Source: Phycisphaerae bacterium (GTDB lineage Bacteria; Planctomycetota; Phycisphaerae; Sedimentisphaerales; Anaerohalosphaeraceae). From it: a stretch of 14,142 nt of DNA. Positions within the stretch are counted from its first letter, which is position 1. Each line of letters opens with the position of its first letter. This document shows, piece after piece, positions 8,021 through 14,142 of this stretch. The notes beneath the pieces were generated by a model, which ran no database searches, was not told the DNA's origin, and saw nothing but the letters and a program-made list of their open reading frames with translations. Made by a program: the position numbers and the translations under genes. The stretch is taken from contig JAIPFN010000140.1 of assembly GCA_021736615.1 (NCBI GenBank), forward strand, positions 1-14,142, read 5' to 3'.

Positions 8021-8772
8021 TTCCCGTAATAATCCCATTTTTCGGAAGCATCGACCAATTTAATAAATGCAAACAGCATCTCGACGACCAGACTGTAGAA
8101 GTAGAAATTTTCGTACGTGACAACAACAAAGAAAATATCTATTTCACCGCGGCGATCAACGAAGGAATCGGCAATTACCTCGACTCTGACTGCAAGTACA
8201 TGATAATACTCAACCAGGACATGTACCTTGAGCCAAACGCCGTTGAGGAAATGATAAAATTCATGGACAGCCACCCCGAATGCGGCATCGCAATGCCGCT
8301 CCAGCTAAGCAGCCAAAACCCCGGGGTTGTCACCTGCGCAGGCGGAACACAGGCATTCCCGCACGGCGTACACTTGCACGGCGATATCGCCGACTTTGCC
8401 GAAGACAAAATGATACACTGGGCAAACGGTGCGTGCATGATACTCAGAAAGGAAACAATTCGCCAGATCGGACTGATGGACGAAAACTTCATGCTCATCG
8501 GCAGCGACAGCGACTACTGCTTTACCGCAAGGGCCAGAGGCTGGCAAATATGGGCAATTGCCGCCGCTAAAGGCATACACGACCACGGACTGACAAGCAA
8601 AACAAGCGATCCGACAATAGAATCGATAAAACTGCACGACATGTACTATTTCGGAATGAAATGGCTAAACGGCGGCCTCTACCGCGACCTCGCCGACAAC
8701 GGACACGATCAAACACCGCAAGAAGTGGATAAAATAATGAACCAATTGAAAAATGCAATCCCAAATGAATAA
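8017..8772 (+). CDS. Family 2 glycosyltransferase
   Basis: This 251-residue GT-A fold enzyme transfers a sugar from a nucleotide donor. IPVIIPFFGS (2-11) is the opening strand, and AAINEGIGNYLD (45-56) is the usual helix before the metal site. ILNQDMYLEP (64-73) holds the DxD-equivalent (NQD, 66-68) for the divalent metal and diphosphate. WANGACMILRKE (135-146) and DENFMLIGSDSDYCFTARARGW (155-176, the ED/D-type catalytic block) follow as in rhamnosyltransferase-like GT2 enzymes. No membrane segment is seen, so it is cytosolic or peripheral. The start overlaps the preceding stop (ATGA) and has GGAG at 8005-8008, 8 nt upstream. It is therefore translationally coupled to the TPR-glycosyltransferase, and the two probably act on the same acceptor. 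The exact sugar cannot be assigned. The gene ends the two-gene unit; no convincing terminator follows. Confidence 0.9.
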   Translation: MIPVIIPFFGSIDQFNKCKQHLDDQTVEVEIFVRDNNKENIYFTAAINEGIGNYLDSDCKYMIILNQDMYLEPNAVEEMIKFMDSHPECGIAMPLQLSSQNPGVVTCAGGTQAFPHGVHLHGDIADFAEDKMIHWANGACMILRKETIRQIGLMDENFMLIGSDSDYCFTARARGWQIWAIAAAKGIHDHGLTSKTSDPTIESIKLHDMYYFGMKWLNGGLYRDLADNGHDQTPQEVDKIMNQLKNAIPNE

Positions 8773-8850
8773 ATTGCCTCGACCAAACGCCGAATCCTTA
8801 GCATTTTGACGACATTGTTTTTAAAAATCACTTGCCATATTTCTGGAATA

Positions 8851-8879
8851 TTGTAGAATTATTGAAGTATATTATAGGA
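8851..8879 (+). promoter_or_regulatory. Candidate promoter for the rfbF operon
   Basis: TTGTAG (8851-8856) and TATAGG (8874-8879) are spaced by 17 nt in the AT-rich part of the gap, where TATATTATA at 8868-8876 offers alternative -10 boxes. Neither hexamer is a strong match. If used, transcription would start near 8886 and produce an untranslated leader of about 160 nt. The composition changes from AT-rich to mixed just after this point, which fits a promoter followed by a transcribed leader. Confidence 0.3.
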
Positions 8880-8889
8880 CACAAATACA

Positions 8890-9030
8890 AGAGAGTTCAC
8901 GGATGAGCCTCACTAATACCGTGCAGCTTACGGGGACGGAGTCTAAGTGCTTAACCCTCCGCTAATACCTGTTATCCTGCACCCACTGCCAAGGCTAATT
9001 CCCCTGCGACTAATCCGTATTTGAGCTTTC
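8890..9030 (+). promoter_or_regulatory. Possible structured leader upstream of rfbF, with octamer repeats
   Basis: This stretch has no recognised gene but several ordered elements. CACGG (8898-8902) can pair with CCGTG (8919-8923). Alternatively, GTGCAG (8921-8926) pairs with CTGCAC (8977-8982), enclosing CGGAG (8937-8941) with CTCCG (8957-8961) and TAAG (8944-8947) with CTTA (8950-8953). The first two outer pairings share bases and are mutually exclusive, as in switching RNAs. A CTAATNCC-like octamer occurs at 8913, 8962, 8995 and, degenerate, 9010. No known riboswitch class was recognised. Confidence 0.35.
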
Positions 9031-9033
9031 AAA

Positions 9034-9040
9034 AAAGGAG
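9034..9040 (+). promoter_or_regulatory. rfbF: Ribosome binding site fixing the rfbF start
   Basis: AAAGGAG lies 7 nt before the ATG at 9048. The frame is also open to a TTG at 9021, but that would place this strong Shine-Dalgarno inside the gene, and the protein family starts at MKVAILAGG. The ATG at 9048 is therefore taken as the start. Confidence 0.85.
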
Positions 9041-9047
9041 TAATATA

Positions 9048-9815
9048 ATGAAAGTCGCAATCCTCGCCGGCGGATATGGAAGTCGTCTTCAGGAAGTAAC
9101 CACCACTCGACCTAAACCGATGGTTGAAATTGGCGGCAAGCCGATCTTGTGGCATATCATGAATATATATTCGGCTTACGGTTTCAATGATTTCACGCTG
9201 GCACTGGGATACATGGGAGAATTCATCAAGGATTATTTCCTGAATTTCTATGCCCTAAACAACGACCTGACTGTCGACCTTGCCGGCGGAAAGAGCGAGA
9301 TCCATCAGGGCAGTTTGCCAAACTGGAAAGTAAACCTCGTTGACACAGGAACAAAGACCATGACAGGCGGACGTATTAAACGTCTTCAGCCCTGGCTGGG
9401 CAATGAAACCTTTATGGCAACTTATGGCGACGGACTCGCTGACATCCGAATCGACGAACTGCTCGCTTTTCATAAATCACACGGCAAAATTGCAACCCTT
9501 TCGGCCGTTCGCCCACCTGCCCGATTTGGAGGACTCAATATCGAAGGGGATCAGGTTCTCGAATTTGCCGAAAAACCCCAGAGCGGAGAGGGCTGGATCA
9601 ACGGCGGCTTCCTTGTTCTCGAACCGGAAATTTTTGATTATATTGAAGGCGACCCGACCTCGTTTGAATTGCAGCCAATGCAAATACTCGCCTCTGAAGG
9701 TCAGTTGATGGCATATAAGCACGATGGATTTTTCCAGCCGATGGATACGATTCGTGAGCGAAATATTCTCGAAGATCTTTGGGCTTCAAATAAAGCGCCC
9801 TGGAAAGTATGGTAA
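9048..9815 (+). CDS. rfbF: Glucose-1-phosphate cytidylyltransferase
   Basis: The enzyme joins CTP and alpha-D-glucose 1-phosphate to give CDP-glucose and diphosphate, the first step of CDP-deoxysugar synthesis in the cytoplasm. The 255-residue protein matches the usual length (about 257). LAGGYGSRL (6-14) is the nucleotide-binding loop, RPKPMVEIGGKPI (21-33) holds the conserved lysine signature, and ATYGDGLAD (124-132) holds the metal-binding Asp. AEKP and GWINGGFLVL follow around 170-190. The C-terminal FFQPMDTIRERNILEDLW is typical of RfbF and separates it from the dTDP-glucose (RmlA) and UDP-glucose enzymes. It is the first gene of a compact operon. Its last 7 bp overlap rfbG, which catalyses the next step, so the pathway assignment is strong. 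Confidence 0.96.
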   Translation: MKVAILAGGYGSRLQEVTTTRPKPMVEIGGKPILWHIMNIYSAYGFNDFTLALGYMGEFIKDYFLNFYALNNDLTVDLAGGKSEIHQGSLPNWKVNLVDTGTKTMTGGRIKRLQPWLGNETFMATYGDGLADIRIDELLAFHKSHGKIATLSAVRPPARFGGLNIEGDQVLEFAEKPQSGEGWINGGFLVLEPEIFDYIEGDPTSFELQPMQILASEGQLMAYKHDGFFQPMDTIRERNILEDLWASNKAPWKVW

Positions 9816-10915
9816 AATTGAAACCCGATTTCTGGAAAGACAAATCCGTTCTTATTACGGGCCATACCGGCTTTAAGGGTGCCTGGCTTTCACTGTGGCT
9901 AGACAGCCTTGGCGCCAGGGTATGCGGATACGCTACAAAACCGCCGACAAAACCAAGCCTCTTTGAACTTGCCGCAGTCGACAACATTACAGAGTCAACC
10001 ATTGCCGACATTAGAGATTACTCCCTGCTCGTAAAAGCTTTCAAAGCAAATGAACCTGAGATCGTTTTTCATCTTGCTGCCCAATCACTCGTCAGGCCAT
10101 CTTACGACGACCCCGTCGAAACCTTTTCCACTAATTTAATGGGAACAGTCCACCTGCTTGAAGCTATTCGAAATTGCGAATCGGTCAAGTCTGTTGTCAT
10201 CGTCACCAGCGATAAGTGCTATGAAAACAATCAGTGGGTTTGGGGGTACAGAGAAAACGATCCACTGGGAGGTTACGACCCATACTCATCGAGCAAAGCG
10301 TGTAAAGAGATTTTAACGGCCTCTTACCGGCGTTCATTCTTTAATCGCAAAACGTCACGGACCAACGGCACTTCAATTGCCTCGGCCCGAGCAGGCAACG
10401 TCATAGGAGGCGGTGACTGGGCGACGGACCGGCTTGTCCCGGACATGATTAAGGCAGCTATAGACGACCGTCCGGCTGTTATTCGCAATCCCCTTGCGAC
10501 AAGACCCTGGCAGCACGTCCTTGAGCCTTTATGCGGATATATTACCCTAGCCGAATGTTTGTATGAAGATGAAAATGACGCGGATCAGGCATGGAATTTC
10601 GGACCGGACGAATCAAACGTACGCTCGGTTAATGATGTGTGCGACGGCATGGTAAAGCGACTGGAAAATGCCCCTCATTGGGAGCAGGACACTTCGGAAA
10701 ACCCTCACGAAGCACATTTGCTAAAGCTCGATTCGGCAAAAGCCAGGCGCCAGATCGGCTGGAAAACTATTCTCAACTTTGAAGAGACACTGGACTGGAC
10801 CGCGCAATGGTACCAGGGTTATATAGCAGGAAAAGACGGACGCGAATTAACTATGAATGATATAGATCGTTATCAAAAGCTAATTACTCAGCATCAAAAG
10901 GATATGGCCACATGA
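9809..10915 (+). CDS. rfbG: CDP-glucose 4,6-dehydratase
   Basis: This NAD-dependent extended short-chain dehydrogenase/reductase converts CDP-D-glucose to CDP-4-keto-6-deoxy-D-glucose. The 368-residue length is normal for RfbG (about 357-370). ITGHTGFKGAWLSLWL (16-31) is the Gly-rich NAD loop in the form specific to CDP-glucose dehydratases. HLAAQSLVRPSYDDP (88-102) and VTSDKCYEN (132-140) carry the catalytic Thr/Asp/Lys region, and YSSSK (159-163) is the YxxxK motif. ARAGNVIGGGDWATDRLVPD, near 190-210, is the substrate-binding block. The ATG overlaps the rfbF stop by 7 bp and has a weak GGAAAG site just upstream. The product is the branch point for 3,6-dideoxy and C-methyl sugars. The genes that follow point to the C-methyl branch, since no RfbH-type dehydrase is seen in the window. 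Confidence 0.96.
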   Translation: MVKLKPDFWKDKSVLITGHTGFKGAWLSLWLDSLGARVCGYATKPPTKPSLFELAAVDNITESTIADIRDYSLLVKAFKANEPEIVFHLAAQSLVRPSYDDPVETFSTNLMGTVHLLEAIRNCESVKSVVIVTSDKCYENNQWVWGYRENDPLGGYDPYSSSKACKEILTASYRRSFFNRKTSRTNGTSIASARAGNVIGGGDWATDRLVPDMIKAAIDDRPAVIRNPLATRPWQHVLEPLCGYITLAECLYEDENDADQAWNFGPDESNVRSVNDVCDGMVKRLENAPHWEQDTSENPHEAHLLKLDSAKARRQIGWKTILNFEETLDWTAQWYQGYIAGKDGRELTMNDIDRYQKLITQHQKDMAT

Positions 10916-12135
10916 AATGCCGCGCTTGCAGCAAAGAACTGAATCATACATTTCTGGACCTTGGCGTTTCACCGCTTAGCAATAGTTACCTGACCGCCGA
11001 AAGGCTCGAAGCAATGGAACCCCATTACCCGTTAAAGGTAATGCTTTGCGATCACTGCTGGCTGGCCCAGCTTCCGGCGGTTACAACACCGGAAAATATT
11101 TTCAGTGACTATGCGTATTTCTCATCCTTTTCACAGTCATGGCTCAACCATGCCAGGCAATACGTCGAAATGATGACCTCGCGGTTCGGCTATAATGAAA
11201 ACAGCAGCATTGTCGAAATTGCCAGCAATGACGGTTATTTGCTTCAATATTTCGCCGGTAAAAACATCCCGGTTCTGGGCATAGAACCGGCAGAGAACGT
11301 AGCAAAAGTTGCCGCAGAAAAAGGCATCGACACACTGGTTAAATTCTTCGGGGTTGAAACCGCCAGGCAACTGGCAACCGAAGGGAAAAAAGCTGATTTG
11401 CTTCTTGGCAACAATGTCCTTGCCCACGTCCCGGATTTGAACGATTTTATAGCGGGCATGAAAATATTGCTGAATGACGGCGGAGTCATTACGATGGAAT
11501 TCCCGCACCTGGCCAGGCTGATGGAGGGCAATCAGTTTGACACGATTTACCACGAGCATTTCTCATACTTTTCATTTTTAAGCGTTGAGAAAGCCTTTGC
11601 ACGTCATGAGATAACCCTCTTTGACGTCGAAGAACTTCCAACCCATGGCGGGTCTTTGAGGATTTACGGATGCCATAAAAACGACAGCAGCCGCCCGGTA
11701 AACGCAAGCGTTGACGAGTTAAGAAATCGCGAGTTGAGTGCCGGTTTTGATCGGCTTGAAACATACCAGGGGTTTGCAAAACAAGTTCAGGAGACCAAAC
11801 GAAATCTCCTTGAGTTTCTTATCGAAGCAAAACGAAACAACAAAACCGTCGTCGGCTACGGCGCACCTGCAAAGGGAAACACCTTGCTGAACTATTGCGG
11901 CATAAGGAGTGACCTGCTTGATTACACGGTCGATCTTAGCCCTCACAAGCAGGGCCATTTTCTGCCCGGTACGCGAATCGCGATTTACTCACCCGAAAAA
12001 ATATCCGAAACAAAACCGGATTATGTCCTGATTCTGCCGTGGAACCTGAAAGATGAAATTTGCAGTCAGATGGCTCAAATCGCCGATTGGGGCGGACGTT
12101 TCGTTGTCGCTATTCCGAACATCGAGGTCATTTGA
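10912..12135 (+). CDS. TylC3-like NDP-hexose C-methyltransferase
   Basis: This 407-residue protein has the three-part layout of NDP-sugar C-methyltransferases. An N-terminal zinc site is built from C3/C6 and C46/C49 (CRAC, CDHC). A SAM-binding domain has VEIASNDGYLL (101-111), VLGIEP (121-126) and LLGNNVLAHVPDL (164-176). The catalytic stretch YHEHFSYFS (213-221) matches the Tyr/His/Glu residues described for TcaB9 and KijD1. The C-terminal part (from ~300) has the second Rossmann-like domain, with VVGYGAPAKGNTLLNY. Known relatives add a methyl group at C3 of a 4-keto-6-deoxy sugar nucleotide. Here the substrate would be the RfbG product, giving a branched CDP-sugar; this is inferred from operon order. 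ATGA overlap with rfbG and AAAAGGA (10896-10902) fix the start. It differs from a plain O-methyltransferase by its zinc domain and YHEH motif. Confidence 0.92.
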   Translation: MKCRACSKELNHTFLDLGVSPLSNSYLTAERLEAMEPHYPLKVMLCDHCWLAQLPAVTTPENIFSDYAYFSSFSQSWLNHARQYVEMMTSRFGYNENSSIVEIASNDGYLLQYFAGKNIPVLGIEPAENVAKVAAEKGIDTLVKFFGVETARQLATEGKKADLLLGNNVLAHVPDLNDFIAGMKILLNDGGVITMEFPHLARLMEGNQFDTIYHEHFSYFSFLSVEKAFARHEITLFDVEELPTHGGSLRIYGCHKNDSSRPVNASVDELRNRELSAGFDRLETYQGFAKQVQETKRNLLEFLIEAKRNNKTVVGYGAPAKGNTLLNYCGIRSDLLDYTVDLSPHKQGHFLPGTRIAIYSPEKISETKPDYVLILPWNLKDEICSQMAQIADWGGRFVVAIPNIEVI

Positions 12136-12665
12136 TGAAATTCACGGAAACACCGCTTAAATGTGCTTATGTCATCGACCCGGAAACCATCGAAGATGAA
12201 CGCGGCTTTTTCGCAAGAAGCTGGTGTAAGCGTCAGTTCGAGGCTCACGGTCTGAACCCGAATCTCGCGCAATGCAACATCTCTTTCAACAAAAAGAAAG
12301 GCACTCTGCGAGGCATGCACTACCAAACCACGCCCCACGAAGAAGCAAAACTCGTACGATGTACAATGGGGTCACTGTTTGATGTCATCATCGATCTAAG
12401 GGAAGATTCCCAAACTTTCAAGAAATGGTTTTCAGTGGAACTAACTTCGCAAAACAGGAAAATGCTCTACGTCCCGGAAGGTTTCGCCCACGGATTCCAG
12501 ACTCTCGAAGACAACACGGAAGTATTCTACCAGATGTCAGAATTTTATCACCCCGAGTGCGCCAATGGTGTCCGATACGACGACAATGCATTTGGGATAA
12601 AGTGGCCGGTTTCCAATCCGTCTTTATCCGCCAAAGATTCAGATTTTAAGGACTTTGATTTATGA
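12135..12665 (+). CDS. dTDP-4-dehydrorhamnose 3,5-epimerase family (RfbC/RmlC-like) sugar epimerase
   Basis: This 176-residue cupin-fold protein is similar in length to RmlC (about 180-185). DERGFFARSW (21-30) is the substrate-binding stretch. TLRGMHYQ (57-64) contains His62, equivalent to the catalytic base. MLYVPEGFAHGFQTLED (110-126) and EVFYQMSEFYHPE (129-141) carry the conserved cupin histidine and the active-site tyrosine. Family members epimerise C3 and/or C5 of 4-keto-6-deoxy sugar nucleotides. Given the CDP-sugar neighbours the substrate is probably the C-methylated CDP-4-keto sugar rather than dTDP-4-ketorhamnose, so no rfbC symbol is assigned. The ATG shares one base with the preceding TGA and has GAGG at 12124-12127. 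The frame is open further upstream, but those codons lie inside the preceding gene. It is cytoplasmic and overlaps the next gene by 4 bp. Confidence 0.93.
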   Translation: MKFTETPLKCAYVIDPETIEDERGFFARSWCKRQFEAHGLNPNLAQCNISFNKKKGTLRGMHYQTTPHEEAKLVRCTMGSLFDVIIDLREDSQTFKKWFSVELTSQNRKMLYVPEGFAHGFQTLEDNTEVFYQMSEFYHPECANGVRYDDNAFGIKWPVSNPSLSAKDSDFKDFDL

Positions 12666-13582
12666 ACATTCTCCTGACAGGTTCGACGGGATTCATAGGC
12701 TCACAAGTTGCAAGACAGCTCCTTGAAAAAGGATACACGGTGCGTTCGCATTTCAGGTCCGATGAACATCTATATAGAATATCTGACATTCAAGACAGGC
12801 TGCAACTCGTCAAGGGGGACCTTTTTAATTCGACCGAACTCGAACTGGCGGAAATTTGCAGCGACATTGATATTTGCATTCATTGTGCATGGTATGCAGT
12901 GCCCGGGAAATATTTAAATGCCCCGGAAAACCTCAACTGCCTTCATGGAAGCATTCGTTTGTTTAACGAACTCAGCAAAGCCGGATGCAAGCGGTGTGTC
13001 GGCATCGGTACCTGCTTTGAGTACGATTTGAACTTCGGCTATCTCTCGGAAGCGACTGCCACCAAACCGGCATCGCTGTATGCAGCGGCCAAAATCTCCA
13101 CCGCTCTTATCGGAGAGCAAATTTCTAATACCTGTAACATGTCATTTGCCTGGGCAAGGATGTTCTATCTCTACGGACCATACGAAGACGAAAGAAGATT
13201 GATCCCCTATGTCATTAATTCACTGTTACAGGGCAAACCGACGGACATAAGCAGTGGAACCCAGATACGGGACTACCTCCATGTCGAAGACGCTGCGTCT
13301 GCTATCACAGCTGTGGCCCAAAGCGATCTGACCGGGCCGGTTAACATCGGTTCCGCCGACCCAGTAAAAGTTTCTGAAATAGCCGAGTCACTTTCTAAAA
13401 TCATCGGCAGACCGGAACTCCTAAACATTGGAGCCAGACAAACAAACCCCAATGACCCTCCATTCATTTGCGCCAATAACACAAAATTAAGAACCGGGAC
13501 AGACTGGAAGCCTCTTTACGATATGGATACAGGACTCCGACAGACTATTGAATGGTGGAAGGAGCATCTGTCTAACCGATGA
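12662..13582 (+). CDS. NAD(P)-dependent sugar nucleotide reductase/epimerase (extended SDR)
   Basis: This 306-residue extended short-chain dehydrogenase has the opening ILLTGSTGFIGSQVARQL (3-20) with the GxxGxxG cofactor loop. Its active site is formed by T117 in GIGTCFEYD and Y140/K144 in YAAAK. WARMFYLYGPYEDERRLIP (about 162-180) and IRDYLHVEDAASAI complete the substrate domain. Placed last in a CDP-4-keto sugar path it most likely reduces the 4-keto group, much as AbeJ/Tyv-type or TylD-type enzymes do, giving the final CDP-deoxysugar. A C2-epimerase or dehydratase role is possible. The start is well fixed: it overlaps the epimerase stop (ATGA) with AAGGA at 12648-12652, 9 nt upstream. The stop in turn overlaps the next gene by 4 bp. 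Confidence 0.9.
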   Translation: MNILLTGSTGFIGSQVARQLLEKGYTVRSHFRSDEHLYRISDIQDRLQLVKGDLFNSTELELAEICSDIDICIHCAWYAVPGKYLNAPENLNCLHGSIRLFNELSKAGCKRCVGIGTCFEYDLNFGYLSEATATKPASLYAAAKISTALIGEQISNTCNMSFAWARMFYLYGPYEDERRLIPYVINSLLQGKPTDISSGTQIRDYLHVEDAASAITAVAQSDLTGPVNIGSADPVKVSEIAESLSKIIGRPELLNIGARQTNPNDPPFICANNTKLRTGTDWKPLYDMDTGLRQTIEWWKEHLSNR

Positions 13583-14142
13583 CTTACGACACAAATACCA
13601 AAACTTCGCTATGCCCGGTATGCAGGCAAGGGCCGATGACAGAATTTTATTCACGTCAAAACGTCCCTGTTCATATGCACACCTTATTCAGTACTCAGAA
13701 AGACGCAACGGATATTGATCGGGGATCCATTGTCCTTGCCTTCTGCCAATTTTGCGGATTCGTTAGTAATATCGATTTTGACCTGTCCAAAATGCACTAT
13801 GATTCCACTTACGACAACTCACAGACTTACTCGGAAACCTATGTGAAATACATGGATGAACTGGCAAATCAGCTCCTCTTTCAAAAGGGTATTCAGAATT
13901 CCACTATAGTTGAAGTAGGTTGCGGCAGTGGATTTTTTTTGCGAAAGCTGGTTGAAAATAAAAATGTCTCTAATACAGGAATTGGTTTTGACCCTGCCTA
14001 TCACGGCCCAGAAACTGAACTTGATGGACGCCTCCGTTTTGAGCGTAAGTTCTACGACCAAAGATCTTCACATACAAAAGCCGATGTCGTTATCTGCCGC
14101 CATGTCATCGAGCATGTCCCTGATCCTTTTGAGCTTTTAATG
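13579..14142 (+). CDS. Zinc-binding class I SAM methyltransferase, C-terminus cut by window end
   Basis: The frame is open from the ATG at 13579 to the last base (188 codons, no stop), so the C-terminus is missing. CPVC (12-15) and CQFC (56-59) form a zinc-ribbon-like N-terminal site as in sugar methyltransferases. YDNSQTYSETYVKYM (78-92) follows. VEVGCGSGFFL (111-121) is SAM motif I, IGFDP (135-139) the acidic end of strand 2, and DVVICRHVIEHVPDPFELL (169-187) motifs III to post-III. Its N-terminal layout is like the C-methyltransferase three genes upstream, but the sequences clearly differ. The part that would show whether it is a C- or O-methyltransferase is outside. ATGA overlap with the preceding stop makes it part of the operon. 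AAGGAG at 13559-13564 is 14 nt upstream, longer than ideal. Likely role: a second methylation of the same sugar or polysaccharide. Confidence 0.85.
   Translation, partial: MTYDTNTKTSLCPVCRQGPMTEFYSRQNVPVHMHTLFSTQKDATDIDRGSIVLAFCQFCGFVSNIDFDLSKMHYDSTYDNSQTYSETYVKYMDELANQLLFQKGIQNSTIVEVGCGSGFFLRKLVENKNVSNTGIGFDPAYHGPETELDGRLRFERKFYDQRSSHTKADVVICRHVIEHVPDPFELLM

Noticed and set aside
8806..8827. TTGACG followed by TTTTTAAAAA as promoter or terminator
   Set aside because: There is no -10 at a proper distance and no GC-rich stem before the T-run; it is only an AT-rich stretch.
9021..9047. TTG start for rfbF adding 9 residues
   Set aside because: The strong AAAGGAG at 9034-9040 would fall inside the gene, and the RfbF family begins at MKVAILAGG, so the ATG at 9048 fits better.
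12060..12134. Longer N-terminus for the RfbC-like epimerase
   Set aside because: The extra codons lie inside the upstream methyltransferase gene. GAGG before the ATG at 12135 and family length both support the shorter form.

Overview
The window reads as a piece of a Planctomycetota-type (PVC group) chromosome, most plausibly a marine or sediment Phycisphaerae-like lineage. This is inference from gene content: two neighbouring Tat-exported sulfatases of the formylglycine type, many-repeat TPR proteins fused to glycosyltransferases, and moderate GC. No rRNA, tRNA, CRISPR array, transposase or phage gene was seen.

Left part (1-1682, minus strand): the start of one sulfatase runs off the left edge, and a complete second sulfatase lies upstream of it. 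A good intrinsic terminator sits between them and overlaps the stop codon of the complete gene. These enzymes probably remove sulfate from polysaccharides outside the cytoplasm. A 158-bp divergent promoter region separates them from glnS.

Middle (1841-8772): glutaminyl-tRNA synthetase (glnS) ends in a clear hairpin terminator. It is followed by a membrane-anchored YafK-type L,D-transpeptidase-fold protein. Converging on that is a minus-strand FkbM-type methyltransferase with a helical N-terminal half. Across a 236-bp divergent region that holds a perfect 7-bp inverted repeat starts a two-gene plus-strand unit: a TPR array fused to a heptosyltransferase-like GT-B domain, and a family-2 glycosyltransferase that overlaps it by 4 bp. 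Together these look like a glycan or glycoprotein assembly locus.

Right part (9048 to the right edge): a tightly packed operon with gene overlaps of 7, 4, 1, 4 and 4 bp. Its genes are rfbF (glucose-1-phosphate cytidylyltransferase), rfbG (CDP-glucose 4,6-dehydratase), a TylC3-like sugar C-methyltransferase, an RfbC-like sugar epimerase, an extended-SDR reductase or epimerase, and a second zinc-binding methyltransferase cut by the window end. The predicted path is Glc-1-P to CDP-glucose to CDP-4-keto-6-deoxyglucose, then C-methylation, epimerisation and ketoreduction to a CDP-activated branched 6-deoxyhexose for a surface polysaccharide. The 275-bp gap before rfbF is the least explained stretch. 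It holds nested inverted repeats, four copies of a CTAAT-type octamer and a possible 20-codon leader ORF, so it is a candidate cis-regulatory leader RNA.
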